Below, in pieces: positions 1-11,545 of a DNA stretch of 64,000 bases. The stretch's first letter is position 1; each line of letters begins with the position of its first letter. Origin of the DNA: Tenrec ecaudatus (taxonomy: Eukaryota; Chordata; Mammalia; Afrosoricida; Tenrecidae); NCBI RefSeq assembly GCF_050624435.1, contig NC_134539.1:119023525-119087524 (forward strand). Direction: 5' to 3'. Under the pieces are notes generated by a model, which saw only the letters and a program-made list of their open reading frames with translations, made no database searches and was not told where the DNA came from. Position numbers and translations under genes: made by a program.

Positions 1-755
1 TTTCACAACGAATGGACCCACACTTGCAGTTTGGAAGCAAACAAATAAAAGTCTCACTGATCTAAGATAACTTCCTCTTTCTCTAGAGAAATATCATTGC
101 TTTAATGTCATGACATGCAAGGAGAAAACATTGTGCAAGTTTTTACTGTATAAAGAGGGCATAGTTCATTCATATTTTTTTTTACCAGAATCTCCATCAT
201 CTAGCACTAGTCACTATGCCAACAGAGGTACACTGGGATTTATTAATTTTATGAGATTTTTACCATGAATAAAAACCCTCACAATTCTTTTCCATTTATT
301 TTAATATTCTTGTTAAGCTGTGCTTCGTAGAATGGTTGATAAATATAAAATTCCTTTAGCCGTGAGTGTTGAGTATGTGATCTTATTTCACATTGATCAA
401 AGTTGTCCATGCTGGACTCATAAAGATGTTGTGCATTATTTAGGATAAGAAAAAATGTGATTTCAGGAGCCCTCTTCCTGCTTAGAAAGGCAAATTACTG
501 TTGACTATAAAGTTCAGAATAGTATGATAGCTATTGGTTAACCAGTGATTCATGGAACCTCATTTTGCTAAGGCAAAACATTGGCCACAGAGTCATAAAA
601 CTTCATATGTGCCAAAGGAAGTCAATATTTAATATTTAAACTATCTTTTAATATTTAATATCAATATTTTAATATTTAAACAATCTGTTAATAGTTAAAT
701 GATCTTTTCTGCCTCTTAACTGGTTTAAGTACATAGAATCAGAGCAGCATCAACC

Positions 756-802
<47 letters not shown>

Positions 803-1185
803 TCAACAGGGCTGATTGGACCCTCATTGGGCTGTTTTCTTGTAACAGGCAAATACGATTAAAACAGTCTTTATTTTATTGGGAAATGCAAAAAACAAAA
901 TTAGCACAGTTCTAATTTCATAAAATGACAGACTAATTTTGTTTTTCAAAGAAATAAAATGGTGTTTATCATTTTTATTTTATTTATTTTTCAGCTTCAA
1001 GTAGTTATTTATTTTTAAAACATTTCATCTCTCTAGAATAATTACATTGGTACTAAATTTCTTTTAAAATTTATTTATTTATTTTGGTGTTTATCATTTT
1101 CAAAAGTTTTAATCTCCATCCTTGCTGCTGAAAAATTACTCGTTATGTCACCCTTTAAAAAGAAATATTATTTTACTTATTTATT
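1..1185. other. A/T-rich non-coding stretch, no gene seen
   Basis: This is A/T-rich sequence with no open frame longer than about 60 codons and no splice-flanked exon that I recognise. It includes short direct repeats of an atttaatattt type near 625-705 and a GA microsatellite. The T-rich part at 960-1130 may be decayed LINE or SINE sequence, but I cannot assign it. Confidence 0.5.
761..800. repeat. (GA)n microsatellite
   Basis: About 40 bases of uninterrupted GA dinucleotide repeat, likely length-polymorphic. Confidence 0.95.
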
Positions 1186-1200
1186 TTAAAATAAAATTTT

Positions 1201-1822
1201 GTTGGGGGCTCTTAGAGCTCTTATAACTATCCATACATCAATTGTATCAAGCATATTTGTACATATGTAGTCACCATCACTTTCTGAACATTTTCTTTGT
1301 TTGAGCCCTTGGCATTAACTCCTCTTTTTTCCCTCCTTTCCCCCACCCTCCTACTCTTGTGGATCCTTGATAATTATAAATCATTATTATTTTTATATCT
1401 TACATGACAAATGTCTCCCTTCACTCATGTTTCTGTTGTTTGTCCTCTTTGACGGGTGTATGTGTGGGGTTATATGTAGATCACTGTCACAGTTTTCTCA
1501 TTTTCTCCCCCTTTCCCCCCTACCCTCTTGGTATTGCTACTCCCATTTCTGTTCCTGAGCGGCTTATCTGTCCTGGATTCCATGTGTGGAGACCTCTTGT
1601 CTATACCAGTGTACATGTCCCTGTCCAGTCGGATTTTTAAGGTAGAACTGGGGTTGTGATATTGAAGGTGAGGAAGCCTCAAGGAACCAGAGGAATATTG
1701 CGTGCTTCATCAGTGCTATACTGCATCCTGGCTGACTCGTCCCTTCCTCCTGACCCTTCTGTGAGAGGATGTCCAATGGTCTACAGATGGGTTTTGGGTC
1801 TCCACTATGACCTCCCTTGTTC
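1201..1822 (-). mobile_element. 5'-truncated L1 3' end (afrotherian L1 family)
   Basis: Read on the minus strand this is the 3' untranslated end of an L1: a purine-rich G tract, an agttataagagctc-like segment and an A-rich end. Its flanks at 1186-1200 and 1823-1836 are near-identical (ttaaaataaaatttt and taaaaataaatttta), as expected for a target-site duplication. It shares family with the copies at 2291, 6449, 22810, 32308 and others. No ORF2 sequence is present. Confidence 0.8.
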
Positions 1823-1942
1823 TAAAAATAAATTTTAGGGTATTCAAATAATGTATGTTTGAAAAACTGAATTATGGTGGGGTTTTTTGTTTTGTTTTGC
1901 AATTTTTAAAAACTGTGCTACCCAGGAATCATTATCTTCTTC

Positions 1943-3165
1943 TTTTTTTTTTTTAGTGAATCACAGTTTTAATGGCCAGCTTCATGCTTGCTCTCAGCGG
2001 AATCATCTGTCTCTTCTTTGCACATCCCAATCATAATCCCTGGCCACATTGTCTCTGTGGTAGGTAGCTGGTCGCAAAGAAAGTCCAGATCTTCTTCAAG
2101 AGAATCAAGATTCTTTGTGGCAGTTGATACATTCTTTCCCAACAGTGTCCAGGCTTCAGGAATATCATCTTCAAGTATTATGTAGTCGCCAACCGCAGGC
2201 ACACTTTATCAGCAGCAGGCACTGGAGCTTTGCAGTGCAGGGTAGCTGCCAGTCAGCATGTGGCCGCTAGTGAATTGGTGGGCTCTTTCTTTCTTCCTAA
2301 ATCATTTTATTGGGTGCTTCTATAGTTCTTATCACAATCCATATATCCATCCATTGTGTCAAGTACATTGGTACATTCATTGCCATCATCATTCTCAAAA
2401 CATTTGCTTTCTACTTGAGCCCTTAATATCAGCTCCTCATTTCCCTCCCTCCCTCTCCACTCCCCTCGCCCTCATGAACCCTTCATAATTCATAAATTAT
2501 TATTATCTTGTCATATCTTACACTGTCCGAAGTCTCCCTTCACCCACTTTTCTGTTCTCCACACCCCAGGGAGGAGGTTATATGTAGATCCTTGTAATCG
2601 GTTCCCCCTTTCTATCACACCTTCCCTCCACCCTCCAGGAATTGCCACTCACACCACTGGTCCTGAAGGGATCATCTGTCCTGGATTCCCTGTGTTTCTG
2701 GTTCCTGTCTGTACCAGTGTACATCCTCTAGTCTAGCCAGATTTGTAAGCTGGAATTGGGATCATGATAGTGGCAGGGCGGTGGGGGGGTGGGGCATTTA
2801 AGAACTAGAGGAAAGTTGTATGCTTCATTGTTGCTACCCTGCACTCTGACTGCCTTATCTCCTTGGTGGACTTTCTTCTGCTGCATGTGTTTGAGAATTT
2901 ATAAAGCCTGTTTCATTTCTAGAATCTGGCCTTTTAGCCTCTGTTTCTTTTGAGCAAGGTTGAGGTCCATACATTTGTGCTTCTGGTGTTGTTCACCCAA
3001 CTTCCTTACCACTCTAGCTAGCTGCGGTTTCATTCCCAGGCTGTTTTAGGAAGGGATCTGTATATTCCACAAACACCCCCCCAGGAATCCCCAGGTGGAA
3101 CCCACTTCCGCAGGCTATTCCTCACCGCCCCAGCCATCCTTCGAGGCTGCCATCTTGGTAAAGCA
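1943..3165 (-). pseudogene. VBP1P: VBP1 (prefoldin subunit 3) processed pseudogene, split by L1
   Basis: The minus strand carries an intronless, decayed copy of nearly the whole VBP1 coding sequence; VBP1 is a subunit of the prefoldin co-chaperone that delivers nascent actin and tubulin to CCT. The start codon equivalent is at 3153-3151 (MAASKDGWGG, against MAAVKDSCGKG in the functional protein). The middle reads LNLAQKKQRLKGQI, near 2965-2910. The 3' part reads STATKNLDSLEEDLDF, near 2125-2075. Several frameshifts and stops interrupt it. A run of T at 1943-1956 is the inserted poly(A) tail. An L1 at 2291-2862 sits between the codons for KKVHQ and PTNSL, and the protein match resumes on the other side. 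No introns plus a poly(A) tail means an L1-mediated retrocopy. Confidence 0.88.
2291..2862 (-). mobile_element. L1 3' end inserted inside the VBP1 pseudogene
   Basis: A truncated L1 tail in antisense. The pseudogene sequence is duplicated at its borders: ttggtgggctctttct at 2275-2290 and ttggtggactttctt at 2863-2877. The L1 is therefore younger than the retrocopy it interrupts. Confidence 0.85.
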
Positions 3166-3600
3166 CGGGTGCCCAGATGTGTGAGTCAGTATTGAGCACG
3201 TTCGTGTATGTATCCTGCATGTCAGCCTCAGAGACTCCCCAGAGCAGGAAACGAGGGATATGTATCATGACCAAGGGCAGGTGCTGCCCGGTTGTACCTA
3301 TCTGAAACTGGGGGGACGCCTGTACAGGACTAGTTGCTGTCACTAAGGTTGGAATCAGAGATGGGCTGGCGGAATGGAAGGGTGTCTGGCGCATATTTAC
3401 GGGACTGAGCGCATATTTACGTGAAAGGAAAACCAATAGAACAAATGTTTGATTTCACAACATAGTGCTGCTTCTTGACTGCTCCAATATATGAATCACT
3501 GTCGTGAGTGGTTTTTGTCGGCCTCTGGAGTCTTATATCAATCACCCCCCCCTCCCTCCCAGCATCCCTCTCTCCCACCACTCCTGGGGCGTGTGGATCG
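3166..3600. other. Non-coding; open minus frame, origin not recognised
   Basis: A minus-strand frame of 104 codons (3436-3122) is open here, but its last part runs into the VBP1 retrocopy out of that gene's frame. The rest (for example TTGQHLPLVMIHIPRFLLWG) matches no family I know. It has no signal for an exon or start and is most likely chance or repeat-derived. Confidence 0.4.
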
Positions 3601-3609
3601 GAGTGCTGG

Positions 3610-4262
3610 CAGAGAATAATGAAGAGACCATGGACCGCCGGAAGAAGGACAGATCCGCTCTGCAGAAAGTGAGCGCAGAACATATTCCTTAGAAGAGAGA
3701 ATGGTGAGTCTGTTTCTTGCTTTGGACATGCGACCGACAAACTATCAAATGCACCACGGGCAACTAGAAGAATGAACAAATCCATCTTGGAAAAAATCCA
3801 AACACAAACAAGCACAGCCAAGATGCTCCTTAGGAGGGAGGGCGGTGAGCCTTCCTCTCTCGTGCTTCAGCGGGTAATCAGGATGGATCAGCCTTGGAGA
3901 GGGGCTGGAGGATCCTCAGTAGGTGGCTTGGCATCGTGGCTGCAACAGTCAGCTCAAATATAGCAGCAGTTATGAGGGTGACGGAGGGCTGGGTAGAGGG
4001 TCACTGTCTGTCACACGGACTCAGCGGGCACCTGACAGCAGCCACAGCCTCCAGAAAGATCAATCGCTAGAAAGGGAGATCCCGCCCGAGAAGTGGTTGA
4101 TCAGCGGACCCGAGGGAGACCCTCCGGAAGAGGGACTGTCGCAATGGCTCTAATAGTGGACTCCAGCCTACCAGTGACTGAGGATGACGCAAGACTGGGC
4201 ATTGCTCCATTCGGCTGCTCATCAGCCCTCGAGTCAGAGGTGACTTGTCAGCAACTCACGAT
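3610..4262 (+). mobile_element. Three tandem RTE (BovB-like) LINE 3' tails
   Basis: Three successive degraded copies of the RTE C-terminal and 3' tail lie head to tail. The first runs to about 3735, with a gaccatggaccgccggaag block. The second runs from about 3745 to 4050, with aagatgctccttaggaggga, gtggctgcaacagtcagctc and the ggcacctgacagcag end. The third runs from about 4055 to 4262, with gtggttgatcagcggacccg. RTE tails normally occur singly, so this order suggests local duplication or repeated insertion. Confidence 0.65.
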
Positions 4263-5635
4263 ACCAGCAGCAGCATTGGTCAGATTGAAGAATCTGGTCG
4301 GCTCTATGCTCCTTCGAGTGGCATGCCCAGTGAAGCGAGCCGGGCTACTCCCCATGGCCGCTCCAGTCACGGAGGTCTTCCGAGGCAAATAAAAGCAGCA
4401 ATCATTGCTTATTGAAAAGTTACCATGTTCTAGGGCCGGAGGGCGTTGCCTCACAACTGTCCTTCCGGGCATTGACTGGAATCATTGCGCAACCCTGCCC
4501 AGCACACCCCAAACTTCTTCGTTTGCAGAAATACCAATTGTCCTCCCTGTACTTACAGCGCTCGCCATATCCTGTGCTGTCTGCTTGCACAACATGTTTG
4601 TCTAGCATGAGGGGTCTGCTCGCTAATATTTCTAGGGACCTGCAGGCAAACGTTAGCATGTTTGGGCCAAAATGGCCCCTCTTATGGGTGAGTCACTGGG
4701 TTTTCAGACCTCCCCTTCATCTGGGGAAATCATTGAGTGACTTTCCTTTCCCTCTGGTTCCTGACTAATCTGTCCATCAGAAAGGACGGGAAGCCTCCGC
4801 ATGGTTGTCTCATAGATGGCTTCCTTTTTAATAAAGGGGCTAAAGTTGTGATCCTTGCTTGTATAGATAGCTGTTCCTTGAGTTTCCAAGGGAAACTATC
4901 CCAGGACTTCAACCTCGTCGGGTGCACAGCGATGGCTCAGAAAGAAGCCAGAGAGAGCTGCAGGGACAGGGCATGCACGGGGCAGCCAGCTGCATTTGTG
5001 ATAACTTAGCATGAGCTCTTTCCACTGTTGTAGGGGACAAAAGAGACCCCAAATCTCATAATTTAGAGGGAGACTCTTATTAAGCCTTCAATCGGACAAA
5101 GGCAATGAATCCGGGTGAAGGAGACCTTGATCACGAGGCCGTAATGGCATTCAAGGGTTACAGAGACAGCTGTTTACACAGGACAGGAGAGTACACGAGA
5201 GGGAAATGTCACAAACACATGGTTGGCAGCAAACACACACCTTGGGGCTGGGACGGGAGGGGCAGGAATGGGACCATAATTGGATCACATGCATCACACG
5301 AGGCAGAAGCATTTACAAGATTGGTCCAGAGCCCTCTGGCCAACCCAGTCAGGGGTTGACTCATGATTCCTCAACCCTAGTAACTCAATTCCCATGAAGG
5401 ACACACTCAGGACAGTTCCTAAGGGCTGCAGTGGGCTGCCTCGGAGAGTGGTAGGAATCTGTTCTGTAATGCTCTCTGTGTGAGGGCAAAGGTATTCCTA
5501 TTGCAGGTTAATGGCCAGAACGAATTCAAATGGAGGGTTCAGCCATGTAGAGACTCACAAATGGATTTGTTTTTGTGAGTATTAATTAACACAGCATTAA
5601 TTCATTCATTAACCTAGTATTAAAAATTTAAACTC
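4263..5635. other. Unassigned repeat-like region, possibly LTR-derived
   Basis: There is no host gene that I can recognise. The part from about 5027 (tgtaggggacaaaagagacc) to 5470 has the mixed composition of an old LTR or retroviral leader in antisense. I could not find matching ends or flanking duplications, so I make no family call. A 118-codon frame at 4412-4768 has no recognisable similarity. Confidence 0.3.
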
Positions 5636-5639
5636 GAAT

Positions 5640-6365
5640 ACCCATTCAGTCAGCTCCAACTCATGGTAACCCCCATGCACAGCAGAACGAAAGCCTGCCT
5701 GGTCCTGCACCAATCCTTACAGTCATTGCTGCATTTGAACCTATTCTTGCAGCCCGATGCCAATCCATCTCACTGTGGGGCTGCCTCTCTTTTTTCCCAA
5801 GTCTCTGCTTTTGCAAGCATGATGTCTTTCTCCAGGACAGTCCAAAGGACACGAGATGAAGTCTCGCCATCCTTGGTTCTATGGGGCTTTCTGGTTCTGC
5901 TGCAACTGAGACACATTTGTTCATGCTTCTGGCAAACCAAAACCAAACCCACAGTGATTGAGTTGATTCTGACTCACAGAGGCCCTGGAGCACAGAGTAG
6001 AACTGACTCTTTGGGTTTCGGAGGCTGTAAACATCTACAGGTGCAGAAGTCTCATCTTTCTCTTGAGTTAAAACTGGTGGGTTCGAACTGCTGACCTTTC
6101 GGTTAACAGCACAATGTGTAAGCCATTATGCCACCAGCGTTCTTATTGTGACAGTCCATGTTGCATTCAATATTCTCCTAGAGTTCCGTAATTCAAAGTT
6201 ATCAGTTCTTTGCTGGTCTCCCTTATTTATTGTCTGGCTTTTGCGTGCATGTGAGGTGGCTCTAAATGCCATGGGTCGGGTCAGGTGCATCTTAGTCCTC
6301 AAAGTCACCTCTTTGCTTCTTAACACTTTAAAGAGATTTTTGCAGCAGATAGACCCAGTGTGAGA
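5640..6365 (-). mobile_element. RTE LINE 3' end, interrupted by an AfroSINE
   Basis: Antisense RTE tail. The segment before 5943 contains the gcctggtcctgcaccaatcc and gatgtctttctccaggacag boxes typical of the element's 3' end. The segment after 6137 contains the upstream part (gacagtccatgttgcattca, through agtcctcaaagtcacctctt). The two halves would be contiguous without the SINE at 5944-6136. Confidence 0.75.
5944..6136 (-). mobile_element. AfroSINE
   Basis: Antisense AfroSINE, full length. It starts with the aaccaaacccacagtgattg end, carries the tgggttcgaactgctgacct tRNA-derived B-box region, and ends at the 5' head (ttatgccaccagcg). It sits inside an RTE tail. Confidence 0.88.
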
Positions 6366-6448
6366 TATTGTTTTATATTTTCACTGCTGGATCTATGAGT
6401 ACTGATTATAGATTTAAGTAAAATTAAAATGTTGAAGATGCCATTCTT

Positions 6449-7167
6449 GTATCGAAGGGATCAGGTATCGGGCATTATCAAAACAAAAAAATCATATCAT
6501 TGTGAATGAGGGGGTATGTGGAGTGGAGACCCAAAGGCCATTTGTGGGCAACTGGACATCCCCTTAAGAAGGGTTTCAGGGAGGAGACAAGCCAGTCAGG
6601 GTGACATGTAGCAATGATGAAACATACAACTTTCCTCTAGTTCCTAAATGCTTCCTCTCCCCCATATCATGATCCCAATTCTACCTTAAAAATCTGGCTA
6701 GACCAGAGGATGTATACTGGTACAGATAGGAACTGGAAACACAGGGAATACAGGACAGATGATCCCTTCAGGACCAGTGGTGTGAGTGGCGATACTGGGA
6801 GGGTGGAGGGAGGGTGGGTTGGAAAGGGGGAACCGATCACAAGGATCTACTTATAACCTCCATAACCTCCTCCCTGGGGGATGGACAACAGAAAAGTGGG
6901 CTAAGGGAGACGTCTGACAGAGAAAGATACGATAAAATAATAATTTATAAATTATCAAGGGCTCATGAGAGAGGGGGGAGGGGGGAGAGAGGGAAAAAAC
7001 GAGGAGCTGATGCCAGGGGCTTAGGTGGAGAGAAAATGTTTTGAGAATTAAAAGGGTAATGAATGTACAAATGTGCTTTACACAATTGATGTACGTATGG
7101 ATTGTGATAAGAGTTGTATAAGCCCCTAATAAAACAATAAAAAAGTAAAACACCAAAAAAAAAAAGA
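6449..7167 (+). mobile_element. 5'-truncated L1 3' end
   Basis: Sense-strand L1 tail ending in gcccctaataaaacaataaa and a poly(A). It is flanked by gaagatgccattctt (6434-6448) and gaaggtaccattctt (7168-7182), a 15-base target-site duplication with two differences. The frames it carries are not genes. Confidence 0.85.
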
Positions 7168-7434
7168 GAAGGTACCATTCTTTTTTTAAATCATACATTC
7201 GTGAGCTGAAATGGACAAGTAGGTAATTAAATTAGAAAATCAAATGATTTCCTGTGCCCACATGACACCATCAAGAGGAATGAGGGTGTATTTATTGTCA
7301 AAAAGGACATTTCCAGATCTGTACTGAAGGACAATGCTGCCTGTAGTAGGATCATGTCTATCGAAACACAATGAAATCCAATCCAATCAACTATTATTAA
7401 AATTTATGCACCAACCCTGGAAGCTAGTTATGCA

Positions 7435-10270
7435 GACTTGTCTTCTTCTAAGACTTGTTTGTTCTTTTGGCAGTCCATGGTATTTTCAATATTCTTCTCC
7501 AGCACCACAATTCAAATGCATCGATTCTCCTTCTGTCTTCCTTATTCAATGTCCACCTTTTCTATGCATATGAGGCAATGAAAACTAAAAATATCATGGC
7601 TTGAGTCAGGCACACCTTATGCCTCAAAGTAATCCCCCTGCTTTTCAGCACTCTACAGAGGTCTTGTGCAGCAGACTTACCTAGTGTAATGAATCTTTTG
7701 ATCTCTTGACGGCTGCTTCCATGAGCATTGATTGTGGATCCAAGCAAGACAAAAATCCTTGACAACTTCAATCTTTTCTCCCTTTATCAAGATGCTACCT
7801 ATTGGTTCAGTAGAGAAGATTTTCATTTTCTTTACATTGAGCTGTCATCCAGACGAAGGCTGCAGTCCTTGATCTTCATCAGAAAGAGTTCTAAGTCCTC
7901 GCTTTCAGCAAGCGAGGTTGTTCCATCTGCATGCTGAAGGCCGTTAAGAAGCCTTCCTCCAAGCCCGATACCACATTCTTCTTCACATAATCCAGCTTCT
8001 CTGGCCGTTTGTTCAGCAGACAGGTGGAACAAATACGCTGAGAGAATACATGCCTGGCACACACGTTTCCTGATTTTAAATCATGCAGTATTCCCTGTTC
8101 TGCTCCCAGGACTGCTTCTTGATCCAGGTACAGGTGCACAGTGAAGTGTTCTGGAATTCTCGTTCTTCTCAAGGTTCGCAGTAGTTTGTTGTTGTTGTCC
8201 ATGCAGTCAAAGGCATCGTAAATAAAACACAAGTAAACGTCTTCCTGGCATTCTCTGCTTTCAGCCAAGATCCGTCTGACATCAGCAACGATAGCCCTTG
8301 TTCCACATACCAGCTCCCTGTCAATGAACTGCTACAACCATTGCTGGATGATCATCAGCAAGAATTTACTTGCATATGATATCAATGATGTTGCTCTGTA
8401 ATTTGAACATGCTGTTGCATCACCTTTTTTTGGAATGAGCACAAATATGGATCTCCTCCAATCAGTGGACCAAGTAATTATCTTCCAAGTCTTGGCATAG
8501 CCAAATATGTTTTCAGTGCTTCATCCGCTTGTTGAACCATTTTCATTGGTACGCCATCAAATCCCGGAGTCCCGTTTTTGGCTAGTGTTTCAGTGCAGCT
8601 TGGACTTCTTCCTTCAGCACCATTGATCCTGCTCATATGCCATCTGTTGAAATGGTTGCGTGTCCACTAGTTCTTTGTGGTACAGCCACTCTTCTTACCT
8701 CTTCTTATGACGCTTCCTACATCATTCGATATTTTTTTTCATAGAATCTCAATATTGCAACTGAGGCTTGAAGTTTTTCTTGGGTTCTTTCAGTTTAAAA
8801 TATGCTGAGCATAGTCTTCCTTTTAGGTTCACTAACTCTAGAACTTTGTCTAGTCCATTAAAATATTTTGCTTTGTCTTCTCAAGCTGCCCTTTGAAATT
8901 GTTTGCTCAGGTCTTTGAATTCACTTGCTCCACGTGCCTTAACTGCAATTACGAGCAGGCTTCCGTGTCTCTTCTGACATTCACTTGTATCTTTCTTTCC
9001 TGTCTCTTTAATGTTTTCTTCATGTATGATGTTCTTGATGTCGCCCCGTCTTCTATCTTTAGTGTGTTGTGCTTCAAATCTATTATTGAGATGTTCTGGA
9101 AATTCAGATGGAATTGATTCAAGATTTTTATCTTGACTCTCTTGGACTTGTTTTACTTTTCTTCAGTTTCAGCGTGAACTTACACATGAGCAATTGACAG
9201 TGTGTTCCACGGCCAGCCTCAGGCCTGGTTCTAGCTGCAGACAGTGAGCCTCTCCAGCATCTTTCTCCATAGATGTAGTCCATTTGATTTCTGTGTAATC
9301 CATTTAGGGAAGCCCGCCTGCATGGTTGCCTTTTGTGTTGTTGAAAAAAGGTATTTTCTATGAACAAGTTGTTGGTCTTGTAAAATTCTATCATGTGATC
9401 ACCATCTTCCTTTCGATCACCAAAGCTACATTTTTTAACTATTGTTTGTTCTTCTTTGTTTCCAACTTTTGCCTTCCAATCAACAATAATTATCAATGCA
9501 ATTTGACTGCATGTTTGATCAATTTCAGGCTGAGGAAATCAGTTTAATTCTTCAATTTCTGCATAACTAGCTTCTGTGGTCAGTATATACATTTGAATCA
9601 TAGTTGTGTTGATTGGATTTCTTTGCATTTGGATAAACATTATCCTATCACGGGCAGCATTGTCCTTCAGTATAGATCTGGAAATGTCCTTTTTGACAAT
9701 GAATGCACTCTCATTCCTCTGGATGGCGTCCTTCCGGGCCTAGGAAGCCGTACGATTTTCTGATTTAATGACCTACTCGTCCATTTCAGCTCACTGAAGC
9801 TGAGAACATCGATCTTCATGCATTCCACTTCATTTTTAATGACTTCCAGTTTTCCTAGACCCAGCCTTCGTGCATCCCAAGGCCAATTACTAGTTGATGT
9901 TTGCAGCGGTTCCTTCTCCTTGTGAGTCGTGCTCCTCGGGAAATGAAGCCTCACTCCCACGGGCTTCACTTGACCGGTGTCATTCTAGTGCCACTGCTTT
10001 GAGAAGGCGTCTCTTCCTCGTCGCATTTTGAGTGGCCTCCCTCTGAGCTGAGGGGCTCACTTCTGCACTACCAAAGGTTTCCGGTGGCTGTGTCCTCTGA
10101 GTGGACAGCCTATTCCTTCTTGGTCGCCTGTTCTCAGGCCGAAACTTCTGCTAAAGCCTGTCACTGAGGGCGCCCCTGCTGGTATTAGAAACACTGGTGA
10201 CATAGTCGTCCGCATCACAGCAACACACAAGCCACCACAGCACGACAAACTGGCGGACAAGTGATGGAGA
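7435..10270 (-). mobile_element. Nearly full-length decayed RTE (BovB-like) LINE
   Basis: The antisense element is read from about 10270 (5' untranslated region) to 7435. The apurinic-type endonuclease N-terminus is recognisable near 9860-9720 (KLEVIKNEVECMKIDVLSFS then ELKW, matching the GKLEVVKQEM...ISELKW start of RTE proteins). The reverse transcriptase palm is near 8060-7860 (CILSAYLFHLSAEQTAREAG; the YADD box has become HADG). Many stops and frameshifts separate these blocks, so it is dead. The 3' tail beyond the thumb region is missing. It is the longest LINE in the window and a useful marker of afrotherian ancestry. Confidence 0.85.
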
Positions 10271-10799
10271 GAGGTTCTAGGAAGGGAGGAACCAAACAAA
10301 CAAACAAACCCGCTTACTCCGACAATTGTTTGGGGCCTCCATACCAACCCCTGGGCTCCTGAATCTAAGTTACTCATGTCATTGAATCATCTGCCTTCTG
10401 TGCTTCAGTAAGCAACACTTTCCTTCCTCCTAGACCATTAGTCTTGCTTTTTCTGGTAAAAGTTCCCCTTTTTGAAGGAGGAGGGGCGTGGTGGATTGTG
10501 ACCGGCACAACCAAGAGAAATGATGTTGCATTCATCATCAGTTGGGAAGGATTCAGACTCAGTAGCGTTTGTGTTTGCTTTTCTTTTGGGCACCATGGCT
10601 CACACAATAATGGTGTAGGCGCGGAGTAGACTGTACCTTAGTTTCCTAAATTGTACTAGTCTTCCAACTGGCCCTAGGATGTTCCTACTAAAAGCTGAAG
10701 AGCAGACGAGCTGGCTCTTGTAGGGGAAAATTCTGTGGTTGTGGGAACTGGAGTTAGTGGTAGGGCTCATTGCCCTGCCGGGGACTTGAACCAATCAGG
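10271..10799. other. Non-coding, no gene recognised
   Basis: Mixed-composition sequence between the RTE and the ATP6V1D retrocopy. Short open frames on both strands (for example 10607-10374 minus) have no recognisable similarity. No clear repeat was identified. Confidence 0.4.
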
Positions 10800-11393
10800 T
10801 ACCATGAAAATATTGGGCAAAAACCAAATTGAGAGCTTTCCCTCTTGAATGGCACAGAGCTCATGAAGACCTGATTGAAAGCAGCTCAGATAGGCTGAAA
10901 CCTCCTGAAGGAAAAATCTGACACCGTGACTCATTGATTTCGATAGATCCTAAGGAAGGTCATAGAGACCACAATGTTGATGGGCGAAGTGGGGAGCGAA
11001 GCAGCCTTTTCCCTTGCTGAGACCAAGTTCAAAGTTGAGGACTTCAGCACAACCACATGAAGGAAGTCCACATGAAGATCTGGGCAAAGAAAGGTAATGT
11101 GGCAGGGTTACTTTGCCCGTGTTTGAACATTACCATGAAGGAACTGACAATTATGGCCTGGTTTAGCCAGAGGTGGGCAACAATTGACCAACTCAAAGAG
11201 GGGTTATGCCAAGGCAGTGGAAATACTGGTGGAGCTCACTTCACTGCAGACTACCTTTCTGACTGTGAATGAAGCTATCAAGAAAAACTAGCAAGTGTGT
11301 AAATGCCGTTGAGCCTCTGATGAGTATCTTATGTTGTCCCAGAGCTGGATGAGTGAAAGCAAGAAGAGTTCTATAGGTAAAAGAAAGCACCAA
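10800..11393 (+). pseudogene. ATP6V1DP: ATP6V1D (V-ATPase subunit D) processed pseudogene
   Basis: An intronless, degraded copy of the V-ATPase stalk subunit D, part of the central rotor of the proton pump. Recognisable blocks in order: GK-NQIE-FPS near 10815 (functional: GKDRIEIFPS), TTMLMGEV and EAAFSLAETKFKVEDFSTT near 10970-11055 (functional: AAFSLAEAKFTAGDFSTT), IWAKKGNVAG near 11080, YAKAVEILVELTSLQTTFLT near 11205-11265, and PELDE-KQEEFYR near 11338-11385 (functional: TELDEREREEFYR). Multiple stops and shifts break it. It ends in an antisense AfroSINE. The C-terminal quarter was not found downstream. Confidence 0.82.
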
Positions 11394-11545
11394 CTCCCCC
11401 CCCCCAACTCACTGCCATCGAGTCAACGTGGACTCACCACGAGCCCCTGTGGGTTTCTGAGACTGTCACCGTTTATGGGAGTAGAAAGCCCAGCCTTTCT
11501 CTGGTTTCTATCTGCCGACTACAGCGCTCCTGTGTGACTGGCCCT
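11394..11545 (-). mobile_element. AfroSINE
   Basis: Antisense copy (aactcactgccatcgagtca, then a gtgggtttctgagactgt block and a degraded tRNA part). It abuts the ATP6V1D retrocopy and probably cut it. Confidence 0.75.

Noticed and set aside
761-800. GA repeat as a CRISPR-like or regulatory array
   Set aside because: It is a simple microsatellite without spacers. CRISPR arrays are not expected in a mammalian genome.
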